Positions 37,243-47,358 are shown, counted from the stretch's first letter. The stretch is 64,000 nucleotides of DNA from Methylophilales bacterium BACL14 MAG-120910-bin43 (GCA_905181685.1 CAJIYK010000001.1:1-64000), one strand, 5' to 3'. Numbers and translations: made by a program. Notes: a model not told the origin generated them from the letters alone.

Positions 37243-39194
37243 TTAATCTTTATCTAAAAAGGTTTTAAGTCTTTCAGATCGAGTAGGATGTCTTAATTTA
37301 CGAAGCGCTTTAGCCTCAATTTGCCTAATACGCTCTCTCGTTACATCAAACTGCTTACCAACCTCTTCTAATGTGTGGTCTGTATTCATCTCGATGCCAA
37401 ATCTCATTCTAAGGACTTTTGCTTCTCGAGGAGTTAGACTTTCTAAAATATCAGAAGTCACATGTCTTAGATTCCCATATATAGCAGAATCAGCAGGAGT
37501 TAATGTACCCTGGTCTTCAATGAAATCTCCTAGATGTGAATCTTCATCGTCTCCGATTGGAGTTTCCATTGAGATTGGTTCTTTTGAAATTTTTAAAATT
37601 TTACGTATCTTCTCTTCAGGCATTTCCATTTTTTCTGCTAACTCTGACGGTTCTGGCTCTTCTCCAGTTTCCTGTAATATTTGTCTAGAAATACGATTCA
37701 TTTTATTAATTGTTTCAATCATATGTACGGGAATTCTAATTGTTCTGGCTTGATCAGCAATTGATCTTGTAATTGCTTGTCTAATCCACCATGTCGCGTA
37801 AGTTGAAAACTTATACCCTCGTCGATACTCAAACTTATCGACTGCCTTCATTAGGCCAATATTCCCCTCTTGAATTAAATCTAAGAATTGAAGGCCTCTA
37901 TTGGTATATTTTTTTGCTATTGAAATAACAAGTCTTAAGTTTGCTTCAATCATCTCTCTCTTAGCAACTTTTGCCTTGAACTCACCCTTAGTCATTTGTT
38001 TATTTATTTCTTTAAAATTCTTAATTATCAAGCCTGTTTCTTCTTCAATTTCAATAAGCTTATTCTGCTGATCAGTAATTGAATGCCTAAGCTCTTTCAT
38101 TCTTTTTACATAAGGCTTATCAGCTTTTAATTCAGTCTTTAACCATTTGAGGTTAGTTGAATTCTCAGCAAAGCTTTTTATAAAATGTCCCCTTGGCATT
38201 TTTGATTCAAAAACACAGAATTCCATAATTTCTTTTTCATGGTGTCTAATGTTCTTAATAAAAATTCTAATCTTGTCACACAAAACTTCGACAAATTTTG
38301 ATGAAAATCTAAAATTTACTAAGCACCTTTACTATAGAGTCTTGATGTTTTTTATACTCAGGATCGTCCATCCATTTTTTTTGTTTTCTTAAAGCTTCTA
38401 ATTTATTATGTGATCTCTTTATTGAACTGAAACGTTTTAAAACTTCTTTAGTAAAGATTTTAAGGTCTTCCTCTGACATCCCACTTGCTTTACCTGTATC
38501 GTCTTGATCATCTTCATCTTCCATTCATCGTCTAGCTACGTTTCTAAAGCCGCTGCGACTTTTGCTAATTCTTTTTCAGCTTCGACATCAATCAATCCAT
38601 CAACAAACTCATCAACACCTAATTCATTTTTACGAACCTTGTCAGCCATTTTCATCAAGTCGTTTATAATCCCAGGGGAAGCAGAGATTGCTTGAACCAT
38701 CAACCTTAGACCCTCTTCTATTCTTTTGGCAATTTCAATTTCGCCGTCTCGCGTCAATAAATCAACAGTGCCCATTTCTCTCATATACATTCGAACTGGA
38801 TCTGTTGTTCTTCCAAAATCAGAATCAACTGTCGTTAATGCTTGTTCAGCTTCCTCTGCAGCTTCCTCATCCGTAACGGGAGCGGGGGCATCTGACATTA
38901 ATAAAGCTTCTGCATCAGGAGCTTCATCGTAAACCATAATTCCCATATCATTAATAATGCCAATAATTCCTTCTACCTGCTCACTTTCAGAAACTTCATC
39001 AGGAAGGTGATCATTGATTTCCGAATGTGTAAGATAGCCTCTTTCCTTACCCATTATAATGAGGGCTTTTAGCTGCATTCTGCGGTTTTCAGCTTCTTGA
39101 GGGGTGGTTTGACCTGATACAGATCTTTTAATTTTTTTACTCGGGTAACACTTTTAGTTTTTTTATCAGCGGGGTTCTTTCTAGGTCTTGCCAT
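37243..39194 (-). CDS. rpoD: Primary sigma factor RpoD (sigma-70, frame broken three times)
   Basis: RpoD directs RNA polymerase to housekeeping promoters. From the ATG at 39194 the N-terminus reads [15 protein letters not shown]. Region 1.1 ([20 protein letters not shown]) and region 1.2 ([20 protein letters not shown]) follow. Regions 2 ([33 protein letters not shown]), 3 and 4 ([20 protein letters not shown]) are in the longest piece. Shifts lie near 39130, 38540 and 38300, all in A/T-rich or repeated bases. Total about 650 residues, normal. It ends the rpsU-yqeY-dnaG-rpoD macromolecular synthesis operon, just before tRNA-Ile. Confidence 0.95.
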
Positions 39195-39342
39195 GGTTAC
39201 CTCTAAGTAAATTTAGGAATGATATTGCAAATAAATTTGAGTGATGGATTTTATCAAAATATCTTATTTAAATCAATTACTCATTACTTCAATAAATTTA
39301 AAAATATATTAAAATTAATCACTTACCTCTTGGTGAACTCTT

Positions 39343-41043
39343 TTAAAAACTCTTTTTCTTCAGAGTTAATGTATCAAAACTTTTATGTTTAATCGCATCT
39401 AGTTTTGATTTATTTGAAGCCTGTAATTTTGATTGTTTAATTTTTTTTCTTACAGCAACAAATTCATCTTTTGGACTTATTTCTTCATCAAAGTTCAACG
39501 CTTGTGATTTAATTTCATCAATAAATTCATTGTCGAATCGATTACTCAAATAGTGGAAGATAGATGCTGTGTTATGGTTTTCATCAACTAATATCTTTGA
39601 AATGCATGCTTGAGCTAGTTGCTCATCTAATGACTCCCCCCAAGAGATGTCTTTATCCGATTTTTCTATTAATTTAGGATTCAAAATTAATAATATTACA
39701 AACCTTTTTACCACCGAAATTGTTTGTCTCTTTAATTGCTGCATTGGAGCTTTCAAAGTTTTTTTATTTTTAACTTTAATGAGATTATCAATCTCGTTTA
39801 ATGTTAAATCCAGCAAAACAGATATTCTTTTTTTAAACAAAAAAGCTAATTTTGAGGAAGCCATTTCATCCATTATGGGTTCCACTTCGTTAAGAAATTT
39901 GACACGTCCTTCTTGGCTGGTCAAATCATTATTTTGTGTTAAATATTGAATGACATATTCTGTTAGTGGTGTTGCATTTTTTGCTAAACCTTCAAATTGC
40001 TCTTTGGAGTTTTCTCTTACATAAGAATCTGGATCATGTTGATCACTAAGAAATAAGAACTTTAATTGCACTTCATCGGTAACAGATGTCAATGAATTAT
40101 TCATTGCTCTCCAGGCAGCAGATTTTCCAGCGTTATCGCCATCAAAGCAAAATATTATCTCAGGCGTATATCGCATTAATTTTTTGATGTGGAAGTTTGT
40201 TGTTGCAGTACCTAATGTTGCTACAACATTACGAATATTGTGTTGAGCTAAACTAACTACATCCATATAACCTTCAACGACAAGAACGTAACCTTTTTCT
40301 CTTATAGCCTTTCTTGCGGCAAGCAATCCATAGAGCTCATAACTTTTTTGGAATAGTGCTGTTTCTGGAGAGTTATAATACTTCGGCGTATCATTTTCAT
40401 CTATAACACGACCTCCAAAGCCAACTAGTTGTCCTTTTGCATTATAAATAGGAAACATAATTCTATTTCTAAAGCGATCATATCTTTTCCCTTTGTCATT
40501 TTTTACGATAAGACCTGACTTAATTAATGCATCGTTATCATAATCTTTAAATACCTCATTTAAATTATTCCATCCTTCAGGAGCAAACCCGATAGAGAAT
40601 TCTTTTGCAATTTCTCCTGTTAACCCTCTCGATTTTAAGTACTTAATTGCAAGAGGTGAGCCCTTAAGCTTTGTTTGGTAATATTTTTTAGCTAAAATTA
40701 ATGCATCTTCTAGGACAAGATTTTCTTTCTTTTTTTCTGGCTTTTCATCAATCTGATTTGGGACTGTCAGGCCAGCAACTTTTGCTAATTCGTGAACCGC
40801 ATCAATAAAATTAAGGCCATCATGATCTATTAGGAAACCAATAGCAGAGCCATGTGCACCACAACCAAAACAATGATAAAACTGTTTTGATGGGCTAACA
40901 GAAAATGAAGGGGTTTTTTCTTGGTGAAAAGGACAGCAAGCGACAAAATTTGCACCTGCTTTTTTTAAGGGCACCCTTTTATCAATAATATCAACAACGT
41001 CGACTCTATTTAATAATTCATTGATGAAGGATTCTGGGATCAT
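39343..41043 (-). CDS. dnaG: DNA primase DnaG
   Basis: DnaG lays RNA primers for DNA replication. The N-terminal CHC2 zinc site is C37-x-x-H40 and C58-x-x-C61 (ACCPFHQEKTPSF, YHCFGCGAHG). The TOPRIM core has LVVEGYMDVVSLAQ and IIFCFDGDNAGKSAAWRA with its acidic residues. A C-terminal helical DnaB-binding region follows. The intact frame of 566 residues is typical. It is followed by rpoD after about 150 bases, in which an additional sigma promoter could lie. The preceding gene is yqeY. Confidence 0.95.
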   Translation of the reverse strand: MIPESFINELLNRVDVVDIIDKRVPLKKAGANFVACCPFHQEKTPSFSVSPSKQFYHCFGCGAHGSAIGFLIDHDGLNFIDAVHELAKVAGLTVPNQIDEKPEKKKENLVLEDALILAKKYYQTKLKGSPLAIKYLKSRGLTGEIAKEFSIGFAPEGWNNLNEVFKDYDNDALIKSGLIVKNDKGKRYDRFRNRIMFPIYNAKGQLVGFGGRVIDENDTPKYYNSPETALFQKSYELYGLLAARKAIREKGYVLVVEGYMDVVSLAQHNIRNVVATLGTATTNFHIKKLMRYTPEIIFCFDGDNAGKSAAWRAMNNSLTSVTDEVQLKFLFLSDQHDPDSYVRENSKEQFEGLAKNATPLTEYVIQYLTQNNDLTSQEGRVKFLNEVEPIMDEMASSKLAFLFKKRISVLLDLTLNEIDNLIKVKNKKTLKAPMQQLKRQTISVVKRFVILLILNPKLIEKSDKDISWGESLDEQLAQACISKILVDENHNTASIFHYLSNRFDNEFIDEIKSQALNFDEEISPKDEFVAVRKKIKQSKLQASNKSKLDAIKHKSFDTLTLKKKSF

Positions 41044-41081
41044 TATAGAATATTATCTTAATAATGATGAAATGGAGATAA

Positions 41082-41531
41082 TTAGGCGTTTGTTAATTTT
41101 TCTTTAATTTTTTGAGAGACTTCTGCCATATTCGCTCTGCCTGAAACTTTTAATTTGACTGCGCTCATCACTGTCCCCATATCTTTCATGCTTTTTGCAT
41201 CTGCAGCCTTAATTGCGCTATCAATTTCTTTTTCAACATCTTCTGAGGAAAGAGGTTCGGGCATATAAGTTTGCAAAAGCTTAACTTCAAACTCTTCTTT
41301 AGCAACTAAATCATTTCTATTCGCTTTTTTAAATGCTTCAATCGAATCACGACGCTGCTTCAGCATTTTTTCGATGATATTAAGTATCATCGTATCGTCT
41401 ATTTCAACACGATCATCAACTTCTTTTTGTTTAATTGAGGACTGGAGTAGCCTGATTGCATTTAACTTTTCAGAATCTTTACTGCGCATAGCATCTTGCA
41501 TATCCACAGTAATTTTTTCTTTTAATGCCAT
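41082..41531 (-). CDS. yqeY: YqeY/GatB-tail-like protein
   Basis: This 149-residue protein belongs to the YqeY family, which resembles the C-terminal tRNA-binding part of GatB. Its function is not firmly known. Signatures are MRSKDSEKLNAIRLLQSSIK, LLQTYMPEPLSSEDVEKEI and MKDMGTVMSAVKLKVSGRAN. It lies between rpsU and dnaG, a position very common in beta- and gammaproteobacteria. The start is 12 bases after the rpsU stop, so co-transcription is nearly certain. Confidence 0.92.
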   Translation of the reverse strand: MALKEKITVDMQDAMRSKDSEKLNAIRLLQSSIKQKEVDDRVEIDDTMILNIIEKMLKQRRDSIEAFKKANRNDLVAKEEFEVKLLQTYMPEPLSSEDVEKEIDSAIKAADAKSMKDMGTVMSAVKLKVSGRANMAEVSQKIKEKLTNA

Positions 41532-41543
41532 GGTAGGACTAGA

Positions 41544-41756
41544 TTAGAATAGTTTAGGAGGTAGCATTTGATTTCTGAGTCTGCGGTATTGTCTTTTTAC
41601 AGCTGCAGCAGATTTACGCTTTCTGACCCATGTAGGCTTCTCGTAAAATTCTCTTGCCCTCAAATCATTTAATAGACCAGTTTTTTCAATAAGTCTTTTA
41701 AATCTTCTCAAGGCTACATCAAATGGTTCATTTTCTTTTACTTTTATTGTTGACAT
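41544..41756 (-). CDS. rpsU: 30S ribosomal protein S21
   Basis: A 70-residue basic protein, [20 protein letters not shown], ending [13 protein letters not shown], typical of S21. It is needed for initiation on the small subunit. It opens the rpsU-yqeY-dnaG-rpoD operon. A possible promoter lies at 41835-41863 upstream, giving a leader of about 70 nt. The frame is intact, and the ATG at 41756 is the only reasonable start. Confidence 0.97.
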   Translation of the reverse strand: MSTIKVKENEPFDVALRRFKRLIEKTGLLNDLRAREFYEKPTWVRKRKSAAAVKRQYRRLRNQMLPPKLF

Positions 41757-41834
41757 TAATTATCTCTTAAATATAAAGTTGTAATTTGAACAGAGTTATT
41801 AAGATATTTAACCTTAGTAAAACTGAAAGGCGTA

Positions 41835-41863
41835 AGTTTAATGCTAATATGCTTTTTTTTCAA
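41835..41863 (-). promoter_or_regulatory. Candidate promoter of the rpsU operon
   Basis: On the minus strand TTGAAA (41863-41858) and TAAACT (41840-41835) are 17 bases apart, upstream of rpsU. It is the best sigma-70-like pair in this gap, shared with the divergent tsaD gene. Confidence 0.4.
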
Positions 41864-41895
41864 CTAATATCAATCAAAAAGTGATAACTTGAATC

Positions 41896-42900
41896 ATGCT
41901 CATCTTAGGTATTGAAACATCATGTGATGAAACTGGCGTTGCAATTTATGATTCTGAAAAAGGATTATTAGGACATAAACTCTATTCACAAATCAAACTT
42001 CATGCAAAGTATGGAGGTGTAGTCCCTGAACTTGCGTCGCGTGATCACATAAATTATATAATCCCCTTAATTCATGATTTACTTAGTGATTGTAAAATTA
42101 ATATTCAAAATATTGAGGCAATCGCTTACACATCTGGGCCTGGTTTATCTGGTGCGCTATTAGTTGGAAGTAGTGTGGCTGAGTCTCTTGCATGTGCATT
42201 AGGGATTAGATCTATTCCTATTCATCATCTTGAAGGCCATTTACTGGCACCTATGCTCGAAGATAGAAAGCCTAAATTTCCCTTTATTGCCTTACTAGTT
42301 TCTGGCGGCCACTCACAATTAATACATGTGAAAGAACTGGGTAGCTATAAAATTATAGGTGATACCCTTGATGATGCTGCGGGGGAAGCCTTTGATAAAA
42401 CAGCTCAACTTTTGGGTTTAGGCTACCCTGGTGGAGCTGCTCTATCAAAATTAGCCGAAAAGGGATTAAAACATTTTGAATTACCAAGGCCACTCTTGCA
42501 TTCAAATGGTCTTGATTTTAGTTTTAGTGGTCTCAAAACAGCTGTTTTATACCTAGTTAGAAAACAAAAAAAATTAACAAAAGAAATAAAAGCTGACATC
42601 GCATACGCGTTTGAGGATTCAATTACAGATGTTTTAGTGAAAAAGACAATCCAAGCATTAAAACAAGAAGGCTTAAAAAGAGTAATTATTTCTGGAGGAG
42701 TTGGGGCGAATAAAACTTTAAGAAAGAAAATCATAGCCGAATGTAACCAAAACGAATTTGAGTACTTTTTTCCCGATTTAACTTTTTGTACGGATAACGG
42801 TGCAATGATTGCACTTGCTGGGTCACTTAGATTAAATATGCCTCCTAAAGAAAATTATTCATTTTCAGTTAAACCTAGATGGAAGCTCACTGAAATTTAA
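41896..42900 (+). CDS. tsaD: tRNA t6A37 threonylcarbamoyltransferase TsaD
   Basis: TsaD transfers threonylcarbamoyl to A37 of ANN-reading tRNAs. It is an ASKHA-fold metalloprotein. The N-terminus [20 protein letters not shown] is diagnostic. The metal ligands H111 and H115 lie in [11 protein letters not shown], and VSGGHSQLI and [10 protein letters not shown] follow. The last ligand aspartate is in [13 protein letters not shown]. The intact frame of 334 residues matches the family. It diverges from rpsU, the usual arrangement, and its stop codon abuts the plsY stop with no spacer. Confidence 0.96.
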   Translation: MLILGIETSCDETGVAIYDSEKGLLGHKLYSQIKLHAKYGGVVPELASRDHINYIIPLIHDLLSDCKINIQNIEAIAYTSGPGLSGALLVGSSVAESLACALGIRSIPIHHLEGHLLAPMLEDRKPKFPFIALLVSGGHSQLIHVKELGSYKIIGDTLDDAAGEAFDKTAQLLGLGYPGGAALSKLAEKGLKHFELPRPLLHSNGLDFSFSGLKTAVLYLVRKQKKLTKEIKADIAYAFEDSITDVLVKKTIQALKQEGLKRVIISGGVGANKTLRKKIIAECNQNEFEYFFPDLTFCTDNGAMIALAGSLRLNMPPKENYSFSVKPRWKLTEI

Positions 42901-43491
42901 CTATTTTTTAAATTTTAATTCCGTACCAGATAGTAATTTTTTAATATTTGCCTGGTGCTTGAAAAGAATTATTATTGTGATGAACGTGAAAGCAATACAG
43001 TATAAAGATTGATCCCTCAATATAAAGATTGCAATGATAGGAGCTGAAATGGCTGCCACAATTGCTGCTAATGAGGAGTAACGCCAAATACCAAAAACTA
43101 ATAGCCAAATACTAGCTACGATTAGAGCTAATTTAAAATTTAAAGCAATTAAAATTCCTATTGCTGTTGCAACTCCCTTACCGCCACGAAATTTATAAAA
43201 AATAGGATAAATATGTCCAATTAAAACTGCCAGTGCGACGCATACAATTATTAAATCATTGAAGCCTAAATATTCTGCAATAGCCAAAACTAATATAGCT
43301 TTTAATAAGTCTCCCAATAAAGTAAAAATCGCTGCTTTTTTATTTCCGCTTCTCATCACATTAGTAGCACCAGGATTTTTTGATCCTATTGTTCTTGGGT
43401 CAGGTAAGTTAAAAATTTGACTGACAATAATTCCAGAGGAAACAGAACCCACTAAATAAGCAAACAAGATTATTAATAACTGATTTATCAT
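42901..43491 (-). CDS. plsY: Acyl-phosphate:glycerol-3-phosphate acyltransferase PlsY
   Basis: PlsY makes lysophosphatidic acid from acyl-phosphate at the inner membrane. The 196-residue protein has about five spans. The conserved loops are GSVSSGIIVSQIF, GSKNPGATNVMRSGNK and FRGGKGVATAIGI. It is convergent with tsaD (stop codons adjacent) and divergent from folB, a neighbourhood seen in many beta- and gammaproteobacteria. The frame is intact, with start MINQLLIILFAYLVG. Confidence 0.95.
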   Translation of the reverse strand: MINQLLIILFAYLVGSVSSGIIVSQIFNLPDPRTIGSKNPGATNVMRSGNKKAAIFTLLGDLLKAILVLAIAEYLGFNDLIIVCVALAVLIGHIYPIFYKFRGGKGVATAIGILIALNFKLALIVASIWLLVFGIWRYSSLAAIVAAISAPIIAIFILRDQSLYCIAFTFITIIILFKHQANIKKLLSGTELKFKK

Positions 43492-43526
43492 ATAAACTAT
43501 TATATTTCAAAAATCATAATCCATTA

Positions 43527-43874
43527 ATGACTAACCATATTTTTCTTCAAAAACTAAAGGTAAATACTAAGATAGGTTACTTTGAATGGGAAAGAGCTAC
43601 CGAACAAGAATTAATTATTGATATAGATATAGAGCTGAGTGGTAATCAAATTTTTGACTCGGATGATATATCAAAAACAGTTGATTATGCGCAAGTTAGG
43701 GAATCTATAGTGACAATAGCAAATAATCATAAATTTCATCTTTTAGAACCATTTGGTGAGGCAATTATTAAGAAACTCAAACATGATTTTCCATTCAAGA
43801 AGATTAGACTTAGAATAGCAAAACAGAAAATACTTCCTGATGCTGATCAAGTTGGCATTATTCTTGAGCGCTAA
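43527..43874 (+). CDS. folB: Dihydroneopterin aldolase FolB
   Basis: FolB cleaves dihydroneopterin in folate synthesis. The 115-residue protein begins MTNHIFLQKLKVNTKIGYFE. The active-site pattern includes WERATEQELIIDID, KTVDYAQVRESI and FHLLEPFGEAI, and the C-terminal lysine lies in RLRIAKQKIL. Length is normal. It diverges from plsY by 35 bases, and its stop is directly next to that of the convergent xerD gene. Confidence 0.93.
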   Translation: MTNHIFLQKLKVNTKIGYFEWERATEQELIIDIDIELSGNQIFDSDDISKTVDYAQVRESIVTIANNHKFHLLEPFGEAIIKKLKHDFPFKKIRLRIAKQKILPDADQVGIILER

Positions 43875-44784
43875 TTACCCTCTTGGATGATGAGACTTAT
43901 GAATTGCTTTTAATCTCTCTCGTGCTACATGAGTATATATTTGTGTTGTAGAAATATCGCTATGACCTAACAACATTTGAACTACTCTTAAATCTGCCCC
44001 ATGATTTATTAAGTGAGTAGCAAATGCATGTCGCAAGATGTGTGGAGAAATAGATTGTTTAATATTAGCAATAATAGAATATTTTTTTAATGAGTGCCAA
44101 AAAGTTTGTCGAGTCATAGACTGCCCATGGTGAGTTACAAATAAATATTTTGATTTTTTATTTTTTAAAATATTTTCCCTTGCTGATGAAAGATATCTCT
44201 GAATATGATCCATTGCTTCCTCACCCATAGGAACCAAACGAGTTTTATCTCCTTTACCAGTAACTCGAATAACGCCATCAACAAGATTTAACTCTGTTAA
44301 TTGAATATTAACCAGCTCAGTCACCCTAAGTCCACAGGCATATAAAAGTTCAATCATAGCCTTATCTCTCAACCCAATATCGATATTGACATCAGGAGCA
44401 TCTCAATAAACTTTCTACCTCATCCTCACTTAAGCTTTTAGGTAGTGACTTTGGAATTTTTGGTTTTTGTATTTGCAAGGTGGGATCACTAGTTATCTTT
44501 TTCTCTCGATATAGAAACCTATAAAACCTTCTCAAAGTTGAAAGCAGTCTTGAAATACTTCTGGCTTTTGAAAATGGGAACTTGAATGACAGATATTGTT
44601 GAATATCTGATCTAGTAACACTTTCTAAATCTAATGTTTTATTTTTATTTAGCCAATCAATAAAATTATACAAATCAAATCTATAACTATTTAGCGTATT
44701 CTTTGATAAGCCATCCTCAAGCCATAAATGATCAATAAATTCATCAATTAAGACATTCTTTTTTTTATCTGGTTTATCGAGCAA
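43875..44784 (-). CDS. xerD: Tyrosine recombinase XerD (frame broken once)
   Basis: XerD resolves chromosome dimers at dif together with XerC. The N-terminal SAM-like DNA-binding domain has EDGLSKNTLNSYRFDLYNF. The catalytic domain has the arginine in LLYACGLRVTELVNI, the HxxR set in SPHILRHAFATHLI, and LLGHSDISTTQIYTHV with the nucleophilic tyrosine. The two parts are in different frames, joined near 44400. Repaired length is about 302 residues. XerD rather than XerC is my reading of GLSKNTL and the N-terminus; no XerC is in the window for comparison. The dif site is not seen here. Confidence 0.9.
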
Positions 44785-44860
44785 TGAATTTCTTCCTTGT
44801 ATCCTTTAACGTCAATTTTACTTAAACCTATCTAATTAGAATACTTTATTACGGAACAAA

Positions 44861-44885
44861 AAAAAGCCCCTTTAGGGGCTTTTTG
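44861..44885 (-). terminator. Terminator of the rpsP-rimM-trmD-rplS operon
   Basis: On the minus strand AAAGCCCC - TAAA - GGGGCTTTTTTTT forms a stable GC stem with a T run. It lies about 20 bases after the corrected rplS stop at 44906 and upstream of xerD. Confidence 0.88.
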
Positions 44886-44905
44886 AGAGAATAGTTTTTT
44901 TATAA

Positions 44906-45423
44906 CTATGCTTTATCTTCTGACGGAGCACTTTCATCTACTTTTGCTTCGGTTTCGACTTTATCTTCTGACGGAGCACTTTCATCTACTTTTGCTTCGG
45001 TTTCGACTTTATCTTCTTGTGGAAGGTCTACTTCAGGGATAGCTTCAAACTCATTATCACTCTCGCGAGCCTTTAGCGTTCGCTAATTCTTGCAGATTTA
45101 CCTGAACGATCTCTGAGATAAAATAATTTTGCCCTTCTTACATCACCTCTTCTAACAACTTTAATATTATCAATCAAAGGTGAGTGAAGCTGAAAGGTTC
45201 TTTCAATCCCTTCACCAGAAGAAATCTTTCTAACAATAAATGATGAATTTAGACCTCTGTTTCTTCGTGCGATTACAACACCTTCAAATATCTGTATACG
45301 TTTTCGATTTCCTTCAACCACCTTAACACCAACAGCTACTGTATCTCCTACATCAAATTTTGGGATTGATTTTCCAAGTTTGGCAATCTCTTCATTTTCA
45401 AGTGTTTTAATTATATCTACCAT
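44906..45423 (-). CDS. rplS: 50S ribosomal protein L19 with repetitive acidic tail (frame broken once)
   Basis: L19 lies at the subunit interface. The normal domain begins [20 protein letters not shown] and includes [14 protein letters not shown] and [20 protein letters not shown]. The frame first stops at 45073, just after ARISER. One base of correction there continues into an open frame, [20 protein letters not shown], and then two perfect 16-residue repeats with core [16 protein letters not shown], ending EDKA at 44906. The terminator right after this end supports the longer reading. The tail of about 55 residues is rich in Glu, Asp, Lys and Ala and probably disordered. Normal L19 lacks it. 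It is the last gene of the operon. Confidence 0.85.
44912..45017 (-). repeat. 48-bp tandem repeat in the L19 tail
   Basis: Two perfect 48-bp copies occupy 44912-44959 and 44960-45007, followed by the beginning of a third. Since 48 is divisible by three, gain or loss of a unit would change tail length without breaking the frame. Confidence 0.92.
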
Positions 45424-45445
45424 AAACCTTTTTCCTTTTTATTAT

Positions 45446-46215
45446 TTAGCCTTGTTCCTGCTCTTGTTCGATTTCTTTAAGCAGCCGAGACTCTTCTTTT
45501 GTAAGTGATTTATTAATTAATAAATCGGGTCTTTTTAACTTCGTTTCTTTAAGTGACTCTTTTAATCTCCAAATTCTAATTTTTTCATGATCACCAGACA
45601 ATAAAATATCTGGTACCTTCAATCCTCTTACTGACTCGGGCCTTGTAAAGCTGGGGTGGTCAAGCAATCCATTTACAAAGGAGTCTTGATTTACTGACTC
45701 TATATCATTTAATACCCCAGGGATTTGCCTAATCAATGCGTCCATTAATAACATTGCCGGAAATTCTCCCCCACTTGTAACAAAATCTCCAATCGAAATC
45801 TCTTCATCAATCCATTTATTTAGACGCTCATCTACGCCTTCATATCTGCTAGCTATCAATATTAATCCTTCTTCATTCGATAGCTCTTTTACTTTTTCAT
45901 GTTTTAATCTAGAGCCTTTAGGTGTTAAATGGATTACCTTACGCTTTTTATACCTAAACTTTTTTCTTTAGCTCTTGCTGATTCAATTGATTTAATCAAA
46001 GGGTCAGCCATCATTACCATTCCTGGACCACCACCATAAGCTCTATCATCTACGGTCTTATGGGTATCTGTTGCAAAATTTCTAGGATTTATAAAATTAA
46101 TATCAACAAATCTTTCTTTAAATCCCCTACCAACAACACCAAAATTAGTTAATGCCCCGAACATTTCAGGCATTAGCGTTACTAAATCTATTAAAAATAT
46201 TTTAGAAGCTTTCAT
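45446..46215 (-). CDS. trmD: tRNA (guanine37-N1)-methyltransferase TrmD (frame broken)
   Basis: TrmD makes m1G37 in tRNAs to prevent frameshifting. It has the SPOUT trefoil knot. The N-terminal piece reads FLIDLVTLMPEMFGAL and DDRAYGGGPGMVMMADPL. The C-terminal piece has ASRYEGVDERLNKWI, EISIGDFVTSGGEFPAML and the conserved PSFTRPESV. The frame changes near 45940, right where PKGSRLKHEK would be. I chose the ATG at 46215, inside the end of rimM. Length about 256 residues, normal. The gene ends EIEQEQEQG, 22 bases before rplS. Confidence 0.94.
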
Positions 46216-46704
46216 CCCAATCAACAATTATCTGTTGTTGCTTCAATTCTATTTTTTTAACAGTCATTTTTGTGTAGGGAATTAATCTTTTTTTTTCTCC
46301 CTCAACAACAAGAACATCATTTGCGCCTGTTTCTATAAACCCTGTTAATTTTCCAAATAATAATCCATCGTATTATGGACTTCGCATCCAATTAAATCAT
46401 CCCAATAAAATTTATTATCAGTTAACTTTGGTAGAGAATTTTTTAAAACGCCTACCCAATAATTCCTATATCCGTCTGCTACTGTTCTATCATTAATACC
46501 TTCAAACTTTACCATCATTCTATTTTGACTAACTTTGATGCTTTCAACAGATAAACTAGACCAATTTTTCTCATCAGATGATATAAACCATTGTTTATAA
46601 TTTTCTAATGTTTCAACTAATTCTGTGAAGACTTTTACTTTAATCCAACCTTTTATTCCAAAGGATCCAACCAGCTGCCCCATTACTAAATAATCTTCTT
46701 TCAT
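46202..46704 (-). CDS. rimM: Ribosome maturation factor RimM (frame broken once)
   Basis: RimM helps assemble the head of the 30S subunit. The first piece reads MGQLVGSFGIKGWIKVKVFT and DNKFYWDDLIGCEVHNT, the RimM N-terminal and PRC-barrel signatures. After a shift near 46365 the other frame continues GKLTGFIETGANDVLVVEGE and IPYTKMTV, ending DWDESF at 46202. Length about 167 residues. It lies between rpsP and trmD in the standard order, overlapping trmD by 14 bases. Confidence 0.92.
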
Positions 46705-46726
46705 AAAAAAGATTACATCAATTTAA

Positions 46727-47316
46727 TTATTTATCATCAGCCTCTTTTGGAGCCTCTTCCTTAGGAGCTTCTTCTTTTGGAGCTGCGGCTTCTTCTTTTG
46801 GAGCCTCTTCCTTAGGAGCTTCTTCTTTTGGAGCTGCGGCTTCTTCTTTTGGAGCCTCTTCCTTAGGAGCTTCTTCTTTTGGAGCTGCGGCTTCTTCTTT
46901 TGGAGCCTCTTCCTTGGAGCTTCTTCTTTTGGAGCTGCGGCTTCTTCTTTTGGAGCCTCTTCCTCAGCTGATACTGCCTCTTCTACTTTAGCTGCTTTGT
47001 CAGCGGCTTTCTTATTTTTTCTTGCCAATGCTTTAGCTTCATCTTTCTTTTTCATGGCAACAAGTCCATCAGGACCTTTTGCATTTAACTTTACTATTCT
47101 ATTAACAGTCTCAGAAAGTTGCGCGCCGTTTGATTGCCAATATTCAATTCTTTCAGACTCTAACCTAAGCGTTTCAGACCCTTCTCTAGCACTAGGATTA
47201 TAAAAACCTACCCGCTCAATAAATCTTCCATCTCTTTTTTTGCTTGACTCAGCAACTACAACATTAAAGTAAGGTCTTTTTTTGGATCCACCTCTTGAAA
47301 GTCTAATAACTACCAT
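46727..47316 (-). CDS. rpsP: 30S ribosomal protein S16 with long tandem-repeat tail (frame broken once)
   Basis: S16 is an assembly protein of the 30S body. The first 80 or so residues are ordinary S16 ([36 protein letters not shown]). A lysine/alanine helix ([20 protein letters not shown]) follows, then a long tail. With one base restored near 46914, the tail is four near-identical 17-residue units with core [17 protein letters not shown], ending EADDK at 46727. Without it, the same DNA encodes basic units ([17 protein letters not shown]) to 46723. Both frames are open through all units. The acidic reading matches the sequence before the shift, so I prefer it. Confidence 0.88.
46750..46952 (-). 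repeat. 51-bp tandem repeat, four copies, in the S16 tail
   Basis: Copies run 46750-46800, 46801-46851, 46852-46902 and 46903-46952. They are identical except that the last has 50 bases, lacking one A at CCTT(A)GGAG, which causes the frameshift. A degenerate partial unit follows to about 46965. Confidence 0.95.
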
Positions 47317-47358
47317 AATCGAAATCTCTTTATTTAATTTATTTACAGAAAGGCGGAA

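Noticed and set aside
38504-38932. Plus-strand open frames opposite rpoD region 1
   Set aside because: They are antisense shadows of rpoD, serine/alanine-rich by codon complement, with no start context.
43875-44784. XerD-like recombinase as an integrase of a mobile element
   Set aside because: It has the housekeeping XerD sequence and length, sits beside folB and plsY, and there are no attachment sites or phage genes.
44912-46952. Short tandem repeats that might suggest a CRISPR array
   Set aside because: The repeats are contiguous with no spacers, lie in the coding frame of rplS and rpsP, and no cas gene is present.
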